Part shown: positions 53,865 through 61,181 of the stretch, one piece after another
Layout: each line of letters opens with the position of its first letter
How positions within the stretch are numbered: the first letter of the stretch is position 1
Source: Rhizobium etli_C
GTDB lineage: Bacteria > Pseudomonadota > Alphaproteobacteria > Rhizobiales > Rhizobiaceae
Assembly: GCF_014198605.1 (NCBI RefSeq)
Contig: NZ_JACIHU010000015.1
DNA length: 64,000 nt
Reading direction: 5' to 3' (one strand)
Notes under the pieces: model-generated
Seen by the model: only the letters and a program-made list of their open reading frames with translations
What the model was told of the DNA's origin: nothing
Databases searched by the model: none
Translations under genes and position numbers: made by a program

Positions 53865-55178
53865 TCACTCCGCCGCCTGGCGGGCCATCGGGTTGTTTGG
53901 ATGTGTCGTCCAGTTGGCATAGTTCGGATCGACGACACGGCCGGTGCGCTTGTCGAGGGTGCCGGCAGCCAGTGGTTCCATGGTGATGCAGTTCTCGACC
54001 GGGCAGACGTTGACGCATAGATTGCAGCCGACGCATTCCTCTTCGATCACCTCGAAATGGCGCAGCCCATTGACGACGTTGGTGATCGCCTGGTGCGAGG
54101 TGTCCTCGCAGGCGATGTGGCAGCGGCCGCATTTGATGCAGGCATCCTGGTCGATCTTCGCCTTGGCGACGTAGTTGAGGTTCAGATATTGCCAGTCGGT
54201 GACATTGGGCACAGCGCGGCCGGTGATGTCGTCGAGCGTGCGATGGCCCTTTTCGTCCATCCAGTCGGAGAGGCCCGAAATCATCTCGTCTACGATCTTG
54301 AAGCCGTAGGTCATCGCCGCGGTGCAGACCTGGACGTTGCCGGCGCCGAGAACGAGGAATTCGGCCGCGTCCCGCCAGGTGGTGATGCCGCCGATACCCG
54401 AGATCGGCAGGCCGTAGGTTTCCGGATCACGGGCGATTTCGGCCACCATGTTGAGGGCGATCGGCTTGACCGCCGGGCCGCAATAACCGCCATGGCTGCC
54501 CTTGCCGCCGACCGTCGGGTTGGGGGCAAAATTGTCGAGGTCGACGGAGACGATCGAATTGATCGTGTTGATCAGAGAGACGGCATCGGTGCCGCCGGCC
54601 TTGGCGGCGCGGGCGGGACGGCGAATATCGGTGATGTTGGGCGTCAGCTTGGTGATGACGGGCATGCGGGTGTACTGCTTGCACCAGCGCACGACCATTT
54701 CGATATATTCCGGGACCTGGCCGACGGCCGATCCCATGCCGCGTTCCGACATGCCGTGCGGACAGCCGAAATTGAGTTCGATGCCGTCGGCGCCGGTCTC
54801 TTCGACCAGCGGCAGGATCGACTTCCAGGCCTGCTCCTCGCAGGGCACCATGATCGAGGCGATCAGCGCCCGGTCCGGCCAGTTCATCTTGACCTGCTTC
54901 ATTTCACGCAGGTTGGTATAGAGATCGCGGTCGGTGATGAGCTCGATATTGTTGAGTCCGAGCAGCCGGCGGTCGGCGCCCCAGATCGCGCCGTAGCGCG
55001 GGCCGTTGACGTTGACGACGGGCGGGCCTTCCTCGCCCAGCGTCTTCCAGACCACGCCGCCCCAGCCGGCCTTGAAGGCGCGCTCGACGTTGTAGGCCTT
55101 GTCGGTCGGCGGCGCTGACGCCAGCCAGAACGGGTTGGGGGATTTGATGCCGACGAAATTATTACGGAGATCAGCCAT
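53865..55178 (-). CDS. preA: NAD-dependent dihydropyrimidine dehydrogenase subunit PreA
   Basis: A 437-residue FMN and iron-sulfur subunit reducing uracil/thymine to dihydropyrimidines. The N-terminal barrel (about 1-300) resembles dihydroorotate dehydrogenase: GVVWKTLGEEGPPVVNVNGP, ELNFGCPHGMSERGMG and SGIGGITTWRDAAEFLVLGA. The C-terminal ferredoxin domain has two 4Fe-4S motifs, CIKCGRCHIACEDTSH and CVGCNLCVNVCPVENC. It lies 15 bases after preT. Confidence 0.93.
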   Translation of the reverse strand: MADLRNNFVGIKSPNPFWLASAPPTDKAYNVERAFKAGWGGVVWKTLGEEGPPVVNVNGPRYGAIWGADRRLLGLNNIELITDRDLYTNLREMKQVKMNWPDRALIASIMVPCEEQAWKSILPLVEETGADGIELNFGCPHGMSERGMGSAVGQVPEYIEMVVRWCKQYTRMPVITKLTPNITDIRRPARAAKAGGTDAVSLINTINSIVSVDLDNFAPNPTVGGKGSHGGYCGPAVKPIALNMVAEIARDPETYGLPISGIGGITTWRDAAEFLVLGAGNVQVCTAAMTYGFKIVDEMISGLSDWMDEKGHRTLDDITGRAVPNVTDWQYLNLNYVAKAKIDQDACIKCGRCHIACEDTSHQAITNVVNGLRHFEVIEEECVGCNLCVNVCPVENCITMEPLAAGTLDKRTGRVVDPNYANWTTHPNNPMARQAAE

Positions 55179-55193
55179 TGTTCATTCTCCCCT

Positions 55194-56555
55194 TCAAGCA
55201 ACCGCGACAGCCGGAGCGGCTGCTGCGGAGAGGGCGCGATGGATGGATTCAGCCGCGTCGCGGCCGTGCGCGACGGCGGAAACCGTAAGATCCTCGCCGC
55301 CGAAGACGCAGTCGCCGCCGGCCCACACGCCGTCGAGGGAGGTGCGGCCCTCGACGTCGACCGCGATGCGACCGGATTCCATGCGAAGCGAACCAAGGCC
55401 GGAGGCGTCAAAGGTCTGGCCGATCGCCTTGAAGATCTGGTCGGCGGCAATCACCCCGGTTTCGCCGGTGCCGACGAGGCGGCCTTCGACGAGCTTGGTA
55501 TATTCCACTTCGATGGCGGCGACCTTGCCGTCCTGAGCCAGGATCGACTTCGGCGCCAGCCAATGGCGGATGATGACACCTTTGGAGCTTGCCAGATCCT
55601 GCTCGTATTCCGAGGCGTTCATATGCTCCTTGCCGCGGCGGTAACAGATCGTCACCTCTTCGGCACCGAGCAGCTTTGCCTGCACGGCAGCGTCGATTGC
55701 CGTCATGCCGCCGCCGAGAACGACGACGCGGCGGCCGATGGCGATATCGCCCTTGTCGTCAGCCTGGCGCAGTGCGGCGATGAAATCGACGGCATCGTCG
55801 ACACCGGCAAGGTTTTCGCCCTCGATGCGCAACGCGTTGACACCGGCAAGGCCGATGCCTAGGAAGACGGCATCATATTGCGCCTGCAGATCGGCAAGCG
55901 AAAAATCGCGACCGAGAAGGGCGCCGTGGCGCACCTCGATACCGCCGATCGAGATGATGTAATCGACTTCCTGCTGGGCGAAGTCGTCGACCGTCTTATA
56001 GGTGGCGATGCCGTATTCGTTGAGGCCGCCGGATTTTTCCCTGGCATCGTAGATGGTGACGGAGTGGCCTTTGACCGCCAGGCGATGTGCAGCGGCCAGT
56101 CCTGCCGGGCCGGCGCCGACGACGGCGATTTTCTTTCCCGATGCTTCGGCCCTGATATAGAACTGCTTGCCGGCCCGCATGGCGGCATCGGTTGCGTAAC
56201 GCTGCAAGCGGCCGATCTCGACAGGCCGTTCTTCCGCTGTGTTGCGCACACAGGCCTGTTCGCAGAGCTCTTCGGTGGGACAAACGCGGGCGCACATGCC
56301 GCCGAGGATATTCTGATCGAAGATCGTCTTCGCCGAGCCGAGCGGATTGCCGGTCGAAATCTGCCGGATGAAGAGCGGAATGTCGATCGAGGTGGGACAG
56401 GCCGTCATGCACGGCGCGTCATAACAGAAATAACAGCGGTCGGCGGCGACCAGCGCCTCGTGATTGTCGAGGCGTGGATGCAGATCGGAAAAATTAGCAT
56501 CATACTCGGCGGGCGATAGCCGGCCGGCATGGATCCCAGTTTCCAGTCGTTCCAT
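55194..56555 (-). CDS. preT: NAD-dependent dihydropyrimidine dehydrogenase subunit PreT
   Basis: A 453-residue FAD and iron-sulfur subunit. The N-terminal cysteine clusters CYFCYDAPCMTACP and CARVCPTEELCEQAC bind 4Fe-4S centres; VVGAGPAGLAAAHRL binds FAD and VVLGGGMTAIDAAVQA binds NAD(P)H. Electrons pass to PreA. ATG 56555 follows GAGGGAAC; the frame extends to 56666 without conservation. A RutR-like site lies about 60 bases upstream. Confidence 0.93.
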   Translation of the reverse strand: MERLETGIHAGRLSPAEYDANFSDLHPRLDNHEALVAADRCYFCYDAPCMTACPTSIDIPLFIRQISTGNPLGSAKTIFDQNILGGMCARVCPTEELCEQACVRNTAEERPVEIGRLQRYATDAAMRAGKQFYIRAEASGKKIAVVGAGPAGLAAAHRLAVKGHSVTIYDAREKSGGLNEYGIATYKTVDDFAQQEVDYIISIGGIEVRHGALLGRDFSLADLQAQYDAVFLGIGLAGVNALRIEGENLAGVDDAVDFIAALRQADDKGDIAIGRRVVVLGGGMTAIDAAVQAKLLGAEEVTICYRRGKEHMNASEYEQDLASSKGVIIRHWLAPKSILAQDGKVAAIEVEYTKLVEGRLVGTGETGVIAADQIFKAIGQTFDASGLGSLRMESGRIAVDVEGRTSLDGVWAGGDCVFGGEDLTVSAVAHGRDAAESIHRALSAAAAPAVAVA

Positions 56556-56615
56556 TGAAGTTCCCTCATTATTGGTAAACGGCCTGTGAGGGAAAGCGTA
56601 ACTCAGGTTTAAAAA

Positions 56616-56631
56616 TTTATCAAACGGTAAA
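56616..56631. promoter_or_regulatory. RutR-like operator upstream of preT
   Basis: TTTATCAAACGGTAAA matches 10 of 14 defined positions of TTGACCA-NN-TGGTCAA. A further half-site, ATTGGTAAAC, recurs at 56568-56577 and is identical to part of the stronger operator at 44979. Confidence 0.45.
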
Positions 56632-56784
56632 ATTTTGATAGTTCGCTCTCTTCCGTGCCCGCGCAAACCGCTGTTTTAATACGAGAAATTTCCCCGCCGT
56701 GGGCCCGCGAAATATTTGCGCATTCAGCCCGGAAGGGGAGTCCGAAAAAAGAGTCAAAAAAGTGGAATTTATTTACGATCGCAG

Positions 56785-56809
56785 GGAACCAAATTTGGAC
56801 GTCGTCGTT
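56785..56809 (+). promoter_or_regulatory. EcfG-type promoter for a small RNA
   Basis: GGAAC at 56785-56789 and CGTT at 56806-56809 have a 16-bp spacer, a perfect EcfG consensus. Nothing downstream on the plus strand is protein-coding before an intrinsic terminator at 56905. Confidence 0.8.
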
Positions 56810-56815
56810 ATTGCG

Positions 56816-56940
56816 ATATCCGGATGGTGATCGCATCGACCCAACATGCGCGCCCCCAACCCACCATCCGGACGTACTCACGGTCCCCTCCCGGTGAGTG
56901 AAGACAGCCGGTGCGCCGCCCTCGCACCGGCTGTTTTTCT
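56816..56940 (+). ncRNA. Candidate EcfG-dependent small RNA (GsrN-like)
   Basis: About 125 nt between a perfect EcfG promoter and an intrinsic terminator. Three stems can be drawn. CCGGATGGTG (56820-56829) pairs with CACCATCCGG (56862-56871) around a loop containing GCGCCCCCAACC. ACTCACGG (56876-56883) pairs with CCGGTGAGT (56891-56899), exposing TCCCCTC. The terminator stem comes last. C-rich loops that can pair with Shine-Dalgarno sequences are typical of alphaproteobacterial trans-acting sRNAs. Caulobacter GsrN is an sRNA under the same type of sigma factor, with homologues reported near GSR genes. The identity with GsrN is inference. Confidence 0.7.
56905..56940 (+). terminator. Intrinsic terminator of the candidate sRNA
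   Basis: CAGCCGGTGCG (56905-56915) and CGCACCGGCTG (56923-56933) pair perfectly over 11 bp with a 7-base loop, followed by TTTTTCTGTTTTC. It points away from the preT gene and toward the kinase gene end, so it serves a plus-strand transcript. Confidence 0.92.
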
Positions 56941-56966
56941 GTTTTCGCTCGGCTTATTTTCCCACT

Positions 56967-57980
56967 TCAGATGCGCTTGAATATCTCGAATTCGGTCTCC
57001 GGAATGGTCAGCCGATATTCGATGCGGCCGGGCACAAGGTTCAGTTCCGCCTTGCCGTTGACCGACGAGGGCACGACACGCTCCAGCACGGTGCGGCCGA
57101 AGCTGTTGTCGCTGAATTCGTGGACTTCCGACTGATCCTGCAGCACTTCCGCCCAGGCGATCTCGATCGCCCTTCTGTCGCCGATGGCAGCTTCCCGGCA
57201 GTTGAGCGTGATGGAGGCAGCGCCGCCGGCAATCGCGCCAAAGGAGGCGGAGTTGACGATGAGCTCGTGGAGAGCAAGTCCAAGATGCACCGCGGCATTC
57301 GGCGTCAGATGCGCGTTGATGCCGTAGATCGGCATGGAGCCTGATGTTTCCGGCCAGTAGGGGGCGAACTGTTTTTCGGCGAGTTCGAAGAGATAGGCGC
57401 CGCGCCAGCTCGAATCCGTGATCAGGTCCTGGGAATTGGAAAGCGACTGCAGCCGCCCGCGGAACTTCAGGAGGAAGCTGTCGAGCGAGAGCGTGTTGCG
57501 CGCCGTCTGCGTGGCAATGCCCTGGATGATGGCGAGAAGGTTCTTCGAGCGGTGCGAGAGTTCGCGCAGCAGCGATTTCAGTACTTTTTCACGATGCCGG
57601 CTTTCGGTGACCTCCGTCATGACGGACAGAAGCCCATGCGTGCCGCGTTCTCCGGTGCGCTGGATTTTCAGTTCATAGGTGCGCATTTCGCCGTCGACGT
57701 CGATCTCGACCTCGGCATTGTTGGGGATGCCGGTCTCCAGCACCTTGTGTTTCAGCGCTGTCAGATACTGCCCATGGATATCACCGAAAAGGCCGGCATC
57801 AGTGCCGCCGGGCATGAAGCGCGCCGTGAAATACGGCGGCAGATTTTCGGCGTAGAAAATCGAAAGCCGGGCGTCCTGGCAGAGTATTGAAATACCGGCG
57901 CTGCCGAGCGCCCGTTCCATCATTGCGGCTTTGCCTTCGAAGGTGAAAGGCGTGCCCGACAATGGTTCAGTCGTATTCAC
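56967..57980 (-). CDS. HRxxN (HWE/HisKA_2) histidine kinase of the general stress locus
   Basis: A 337-residue soluble kinase. Residues about 15-130 look like a PAS-type sensor. The phosphoacceptor LLRELSHRSKNLLAIIQGIA (histidine about 142) is the HRxxN form typical of kinases that phosphorylate PhyR. The ATPase part includes HELIVNSASFGAIAG. The gene is next to phyR in the same direction and has its own EcfG promoter. GTG 57980 after AAGGAAAGG is chosen as start; the frame opens at 58070. It is a PhyK-like candidate; the signal is unknown. Confidence 0.88.
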   Translation of the reverse strand: MNTTEPLSGTPFTFEGKAAMMERALGSAGISILCQDARLSIFYAENLPPYFTARFMPGGTDAGLFGDIHGQYLTALKHKVLETGIPNNAEVEIDVDGEMRTYELKIQRTGERGTHGLLSVMTEVTESRHREKVLKSLLRELSHRSKNLLAIIQGIATQTARNTLSLDSFLLKFRGRLQSLSNSQDLITDSSWRGAYLFELAEKQFAPYWPETSGSMPIYGINAHLTPNAAVHLGLALHELIVNSASFGAIAGGAASITLNCREAAIGDRRAIEIAWAEVLQDQSEVHEFSDNSFGRTVLERVVPSSVNGKAELNLVPGRIEYRLTIPETEFEIFKRI

Positions 57981-58108
57981 TCGGCCGCCTTTCCTTGTGA
58001 CGTTTTGAACGTCGCTGAAGGGTAGGCCCCTCCAGAAACCGCCTGCCAACTCTAGAACAAAGCGCTGCAAAAACCGTTAAGGCCTTTGGCGCGTCCCGGC
58101 AGCACCGG

Positions 58109-58134
58109 AACGCCTGTTTCGACGGTTTGGTTCC
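58109..58134 (-). promoter_or_regulatory. EcfG-type promoter for the histidine kinase
   Basis: On the minus strand GGAAC (58134-58130) and CGTT (58112-58109) are 17 bp apart. It lies 129 bases before the kinase start GTG 57980, just past the phyR stop. Confidence 0.75.
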
Positions 58135-58154
58135 GAAAGCCGGAAAATTGCGTC

Positions 58155-58949
58155 TCAGGCGGCTACCTTGGTCGATTCATTGAAGAAAAGCGCCTGGCTG
58201 ATCAGTGCCTTGACCATGTCGGGGTTGAAAGGTTTGGTGACGAGGAAAGTCGGTTCGGGGCGCTCGCCGGTCAGAAGCCGTTCCGGGAAAGCGGTGATGA
58301 AGATCACCGGCACGCTCGACGTCTTGAGAATGTCGTTGACGGCATCGATGCCGGAACTGCCGTCGGCAAGCTGGATGTCGGCGAGCACCATGCTCGGCTT
58401 CGTCTTGTTGTAGAGCGCGACGGCTTCGGCATGGGTGCGGGCGATGCCGGTGACGCGGTGTCCGAGGCTTTCGACCATCTGTTCGATATCCATGGCGATC
58501 AACGGCTCGTCCTCGATGATCATGATATCGGTTGCCACCTGGCGGGAAATCTCCTGCGAAGCCTTGTCGAGCAGCTGCATCACGTCCTGTTCGTCGAGCT
58601 CGAGAATTTCTGCGATTTCAGCGACGCGGAAATTCTCCACGGAAGCGAGCAGAAAAGCCTGACGGGCGCCTGGCGAAACTTTGGACAGATTGAGGGTGGC
58701 GCGCTGTTCCCACGCATATGGCGAGGTCGGCTCTGGAATCTGGACTGCAGTGGAACCAAACAGTTGCGTAAACAGTTTGTATAGGGCGACCCGGTCATTC
58801 GCCGTATCCGGGAAAATCGACAGATCGGCGATGATGGCTTCAAGAACGGCGGCGACATAGGCGTCGCCCGAAGTCTGCGTGCCGGTCAGTGCGCGGGAAT
58901 AGCGACGCAGATAAGGCAGGTGCGGCGCAATTCGAGTAGAAAGTGTCAT
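58155..58949 (-). CDS. phyR: Anti-anti-sigma response regulator PhyR
   Basis: A 264-residue protein with an N-terminal ECF sigma-like domain (about 1-130; RATLNLSKVSPGARQAFLLA and VAEIAEILELDEQDVMQLLD mimic region 4) and a C-terminal receiver (about 140-260) with IMIIEDEPLIAMD, the phospho-aspartate in VLADIQLADG and FITAFPERLLTG. Phosphorylated PhyR sequesters NepR and frees EcfG. ATG 58949 follows AGGAG. A perfect EcfG promoter precedes it, giving positive feedback. Confidence 0.95.
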   Translation of the reverse strand: MTLSTRIAPHLPYLRRYSRALTGTQTSGDAYVAAVLEAIIADLSIFPDTANDRVALYKLFTQLFGSTAVQIPEPTSPYAWEQRATLNLSKVSPGARQAFLLASVENFRVAEIAEILELDEQDVMQLLDKASQEISRQVATDIMIIEDEPLIAMDIEQMVESLGHRVTGIARTHAEAVALYNKTKPSMVLADIQLADGSSGIDAVNDILKTSSVPVIFITAFPERLLTGERPEPTFLVTKPFNPDMVKALISQALFFNESTKVAA

Positions 58950-58994
58950 ATATGGCTCCTGTATACAGGCCGGCATTGGCTTCAATGACCGATT

Positions 58995-59019
58995 AACGTC
59001 ATCTTGATAAAAAAGTTCC
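58995..59019 (-). promoter_or_regulatory. EcfG-type promoter of phyR
   Basis: On the minus strand GGAAC (59019-59015), 16 bp, CGTT (58998-58995). It is 46 bases before the phyR ATG. Its GGAAC is back-to-back with the plus-strand GGAAC at 59027. Confidence 0.85.
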
Positions 59020-59026
59020 GGAGGCA

Positions 59027-59051
59027 GGAACTTTTTTTGCCGCGCCGCATT
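59027..59051 (+). promoter_or_regulatory. Possible EcfG-type promoter of nepR-ecfG
   Basis: GGAAC at 59027-59031 is followed after 16 bp by CATT (59048-59051), one base off the CGTT consensus. The leader to nepR would be about 145 nt. Weaker than the phyR promoter on the other strand. Confidence 0.5.
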
Positions 59052-59203
59052 ATTCCAGCCGACATAGAAAGGGCGTAGCGTTTTGACCCATGCAGCGGCA
59101 AACCTCGGCGACATCGATAATCGAAAGCCTCGGTCTCTCGGGTTGAAGTGGTGATTATACCGTTCACGCCCCTAGAACAGACAACCGGCGAGAAGACGAA
59201 TTG

Positions 59204-59410
59204 ATGACCACACGCAAGAAAGAAGCAGCCGATCAGCGAAAGCTGGAGCTGCGGGCAAGCGATATCCTGGACCCGAACAATCAGATCGGCGTCAGATTGC
59301 GGTCGCTTTATGCGGCCGCACAGGATGAAGCGATCCCGGATCGTTTTCTCGATCTTCTCGAAAAGCTCGACCATGCCGAGATGATGGCTTCCGCCAAGAT
59401 GGCCGAATAG
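59204..59410 (+). CDS. nepR: Anti-sigma factor NepR
   Basis: A 68-residue protein with the NepR core QIGVRLRSLYAAAQDEAIPD followed by RFLDLLEKLD. It holds EcfG inactive and is captured by phosphorylated PhyR. It is the first gene of nepR-ecfG, 9 bases apart, divergent from phyR. Confidence 0.93.
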   Translation: MTTRKKEAADQRKLELRASDILDPNNQIGVRLRSLYAAAQDEAIPDRFLDLLEKLDHAEMMASAKMAE

Positions 59411-59419
59411 GATCGTCGC

Positions 59420-59977
59420 ATGGAAGATAAAATGCAACCCAGCTTCAAGCGGGAACTGCTGGCGGCCCTGCCCAGTCTTCGCGCCTTCGCAATCTCGCTC
59501 ATCGGCCGCCACGACCGTGCCGACGATCTCGTCCAGGATACGATTATGAAAGCCTGGGCCAAGCAGGATCATTTCGAGATGGGCACCAATATGAAGGCCT
59601 GGCTCTTCACGATCCTGCGCAACGAGCTCTACAGCCAGATGCGGAAAAGCGGCCGCGAGGTGCAGGACAGCGACGGCCTGTTCACCGAATCGATGGCGAT
59701 GCACCCCTCGCAATATGGTGCGCTCGATCTGCAGGACTTCAAGAAGGCGCTCGATCAGCTGCCGCCGGACCAGCGCGAAGCGATAATCCTCGTCGGCGCC
59801 TCAGGCTTTTCCTACGAGGAGGCCGCCGAAATCTGCGGCTGCGCCGTCGGCACCATCAAGAGCCGCGTCAACCGCGCCCGCCAACGCCTGCAGGAATTGC
59901 TGCAGATCTCGGGCGAAGCCGATTTCGGCCCCGACGCCACCTCGGCGCCGCTGACCTCGAAGGCGTTTGCGTTTTGA
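59420..59977 (+). CDS. ecfG: General stress ECF sigma factor EcfG
   Basis: A 185-residue ECF15-type sigma factor with region 2 (AFAISLIGRHDRADDLVQDT then NMKAWLFTILRNEL) and region 4 (LPPDQREAIILVGASGFSYE then GCAVGTIKSRVNRARQRLQE). It recognises GGAAC-N16/17-CGTT promoters, several of which occur in this window. An internal ATG at 59432 is an alternative start. Confidence 0.95.
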   Translation: MEDKMQPSFKRELLAALPSLRAFAISLIGRHDRADDLVQDTIMKAWAKQDHFEMGTNMKAWLFTILRNELYSQMRKSGREVQDSDGLFTESMAMHPSQYGALDLQDFKKALDQLPPDQREAIILVGASGFSYEEAAEICGCAVGTIKSRVNRARQRLQELLQISGEADFGPDATSAPLTSKAFAF

Positions 59978-59981
59978 GGAT

Positions 59982-60007
59982 GCCGGCTACTGAGACACCG
60001 GCTTTTT
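59982..60007 (+). terminator. Terminator after ecfG
   Basis: GCCGG and CCGGC pair around an 11-base loop (59982-60002), followed directly by TTTTTG. The stem is short but the T tract is good. Confidence 0.6.
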
Positions 60008-60042
60008 GCATCGTATTAAGGGGTGATCGCTACCTCTCCCCG

Positions 60043-60182
60043 CCCTCATTCCTGTGCTTGTCACAGGAATCCAGTGCGCCCAAGTCTTTGGGCGCAAAAG
60101 ACTCTTTCCGTTGAAGTACGGCTTCATTTCACGGCGCGGACGCGTCGTGGCTGGATTCCTGTGACAGGCACAGGAATGAGGG
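60043..60182. repeat. Inverted pair of short palindromic repeats
   Basis: The 32-base left arm (60043-60074) and right arm (60151-60182) are near-perfect reverse complements. Each is itself a hairpin built on ATTCCTGTG and CACAGGAAT. Between them a third small hairpin (GCGCCCAA with TTGGGCGC) occurs at 60077-60094. This is a rhizobial intergenic mosaic-type element filling the 300-base gap after ecfG. Confidence 0.85.
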
Positions 60183-60280
60183 AGGGTGAGGCGGGCGTCT
60201 GTGCCCATCGCCCACCGGTGTGTGGAGGAACACACGCTCTTCCTTTGACAAGCATTCGGAAATGAGGCGCCAATCCTTCC

Positions 60281-60679
60281 TCAATCCTCCCGCTTCGACC
60301 CCACCAGATTGGCCGCGACGATGGCCGCCAGCACGCCGGCGGTCAGTAGCGGCTGGGCGCGGACGAGGCCGAGCCCGACTGCCGCCAGCGATTCCAGCGC
60401 GGCGCGGCGCTCGCGGGCGCGGCGTTTCTCCTGAGCGTTGATGACCCCCATCACCACCACCAGGATGACGGCGATCAGCAGCGCGCAAGCGGCCAGGAAG
60501 AGGGCGGCGCCAACCGGACCGTAGATGCCGGCGAGCCAGATGGCGCCGGCGGTGACGGCCAGCGCATAGGCGGTGAGAATGAAGAGCAGGGCGAGCGCAA
60601 GGAAGATGCTGGTGCGCTTGGCGCGCGCGACGGTCCGGTGCACGCTTGCGCCCGTCAGCAGGCTGAGGATCGAGAGCAT
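60281..60679 (-). CDS. Phage holin-like / DUF1469 membrane protein
   Basis: A 132-residue protein with two long hydrophobic stretches (about 22-50 and 52-75) and a third near the C-terminus (about 105-125). It resembles the putative Actinobacterial holin-X / DUF1469 family (YqjE-like). It lies 9 bases after the DUF883-type gene, as yqjD-yqjE do in enterobacteria. Probably in the same EcfG-driven transcript. Confidence 0.75.
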   Translation of the reverse strand: MLSILSLLTGASVHRTVARAKRTSIFLALALLFILTAYALAVTAGAIWLAGIYGPVGAALFLAACALLIAVILVVVMGVINAQEKRRARERRAALESLAAVGLGLVRAQPLLTAGVLAAIVAANLVGSKRED

Positions 60680-60688
60680 CGCGCTTCC

Positions 60689-61033
60689 TCAGCGCCGCGC
60701 GAGGAAGGCGATGGCCAGGCCGAAGGCGGCTGCGGCGCCGATCGTTGCCAGCGGATGTTTGCGCACGGTCTCGCGCATCTCGGTCGCGCCGCGCTCGTAG
60801 CCATGCTGCAATTCGCGTAAGAGATCCTCGCTGCGGCTGAGCAGTTCCTCATAGCCGGCGCTTGCCTGGCTGCGCATCTTATCGCCCTGATGGCGCGAAC
60901 TCTTGCCGACCAGGCGCGTAAGTTCCGCGAGCTCATCGCGCAGCGCCTCGATCTGTTCCTCGATGCCGGATTCGAAATTGTGGAAGGTGCCGTTGCGGCG
61001 GCTGCGGCCGGAGTGAAAGATGGAATAGGTCAT
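60689..61033 (-). CDS. DUF883 / YqjD-ElaB-like membrane-anchored protein
   Basis: A 114-residue protein. The N-terminal two thirds are an amphipathic helix-rich coiled-coil region (EEQIEALRDELAELTRLVGK). The C-terminus has the family feature VRKHPLATIGAAAAFGLAIAFL, a single membrane anchor ending in arginines. E. coli members bind ribosomes at the membrane in stationary phase. GGAG precedes ATG 61033, and a perfect EcfG promoter lies 110 bases upstream. Confidence 0.82.
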   Translation of the reverse strand: MTYSIFHSGRSRRNGTFHNFESGIEEQIEALRDELAELTRLVGKSSRHQGDKMRSQASAGYEELLSRSEDLLRELQHGYERGATEMRETVRKHPLATIGAAAAFGLAIAFLARR

Positions 61034-61142
61034 GGCTGTCTCCATTGGCTGGGGCGCGCGCAAGCCCGCCTGTTCTGCACCGGGTCACTACCGTTCGTTG
61101 TATAGAGGAGACCGCGCGGCATTGACCCAAATCACTGCCGAC

Positions 61143-61167
61143 AACGTGCCGGGCGCTCAAAAGTTCC
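61143..61167 (-). promoter_or_regulatory. EcfG-type promoter for DUF883 and holin-like genes
   Basis: On the minus strand GGAAC (61167-61163), 16 bp, CGTT (61146-61143). It lies between the hmuV stop and the DUF883 gene. Confidence 0.75.
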
Positions 61168-61181
61168 GCCGTAGGCGGTGG

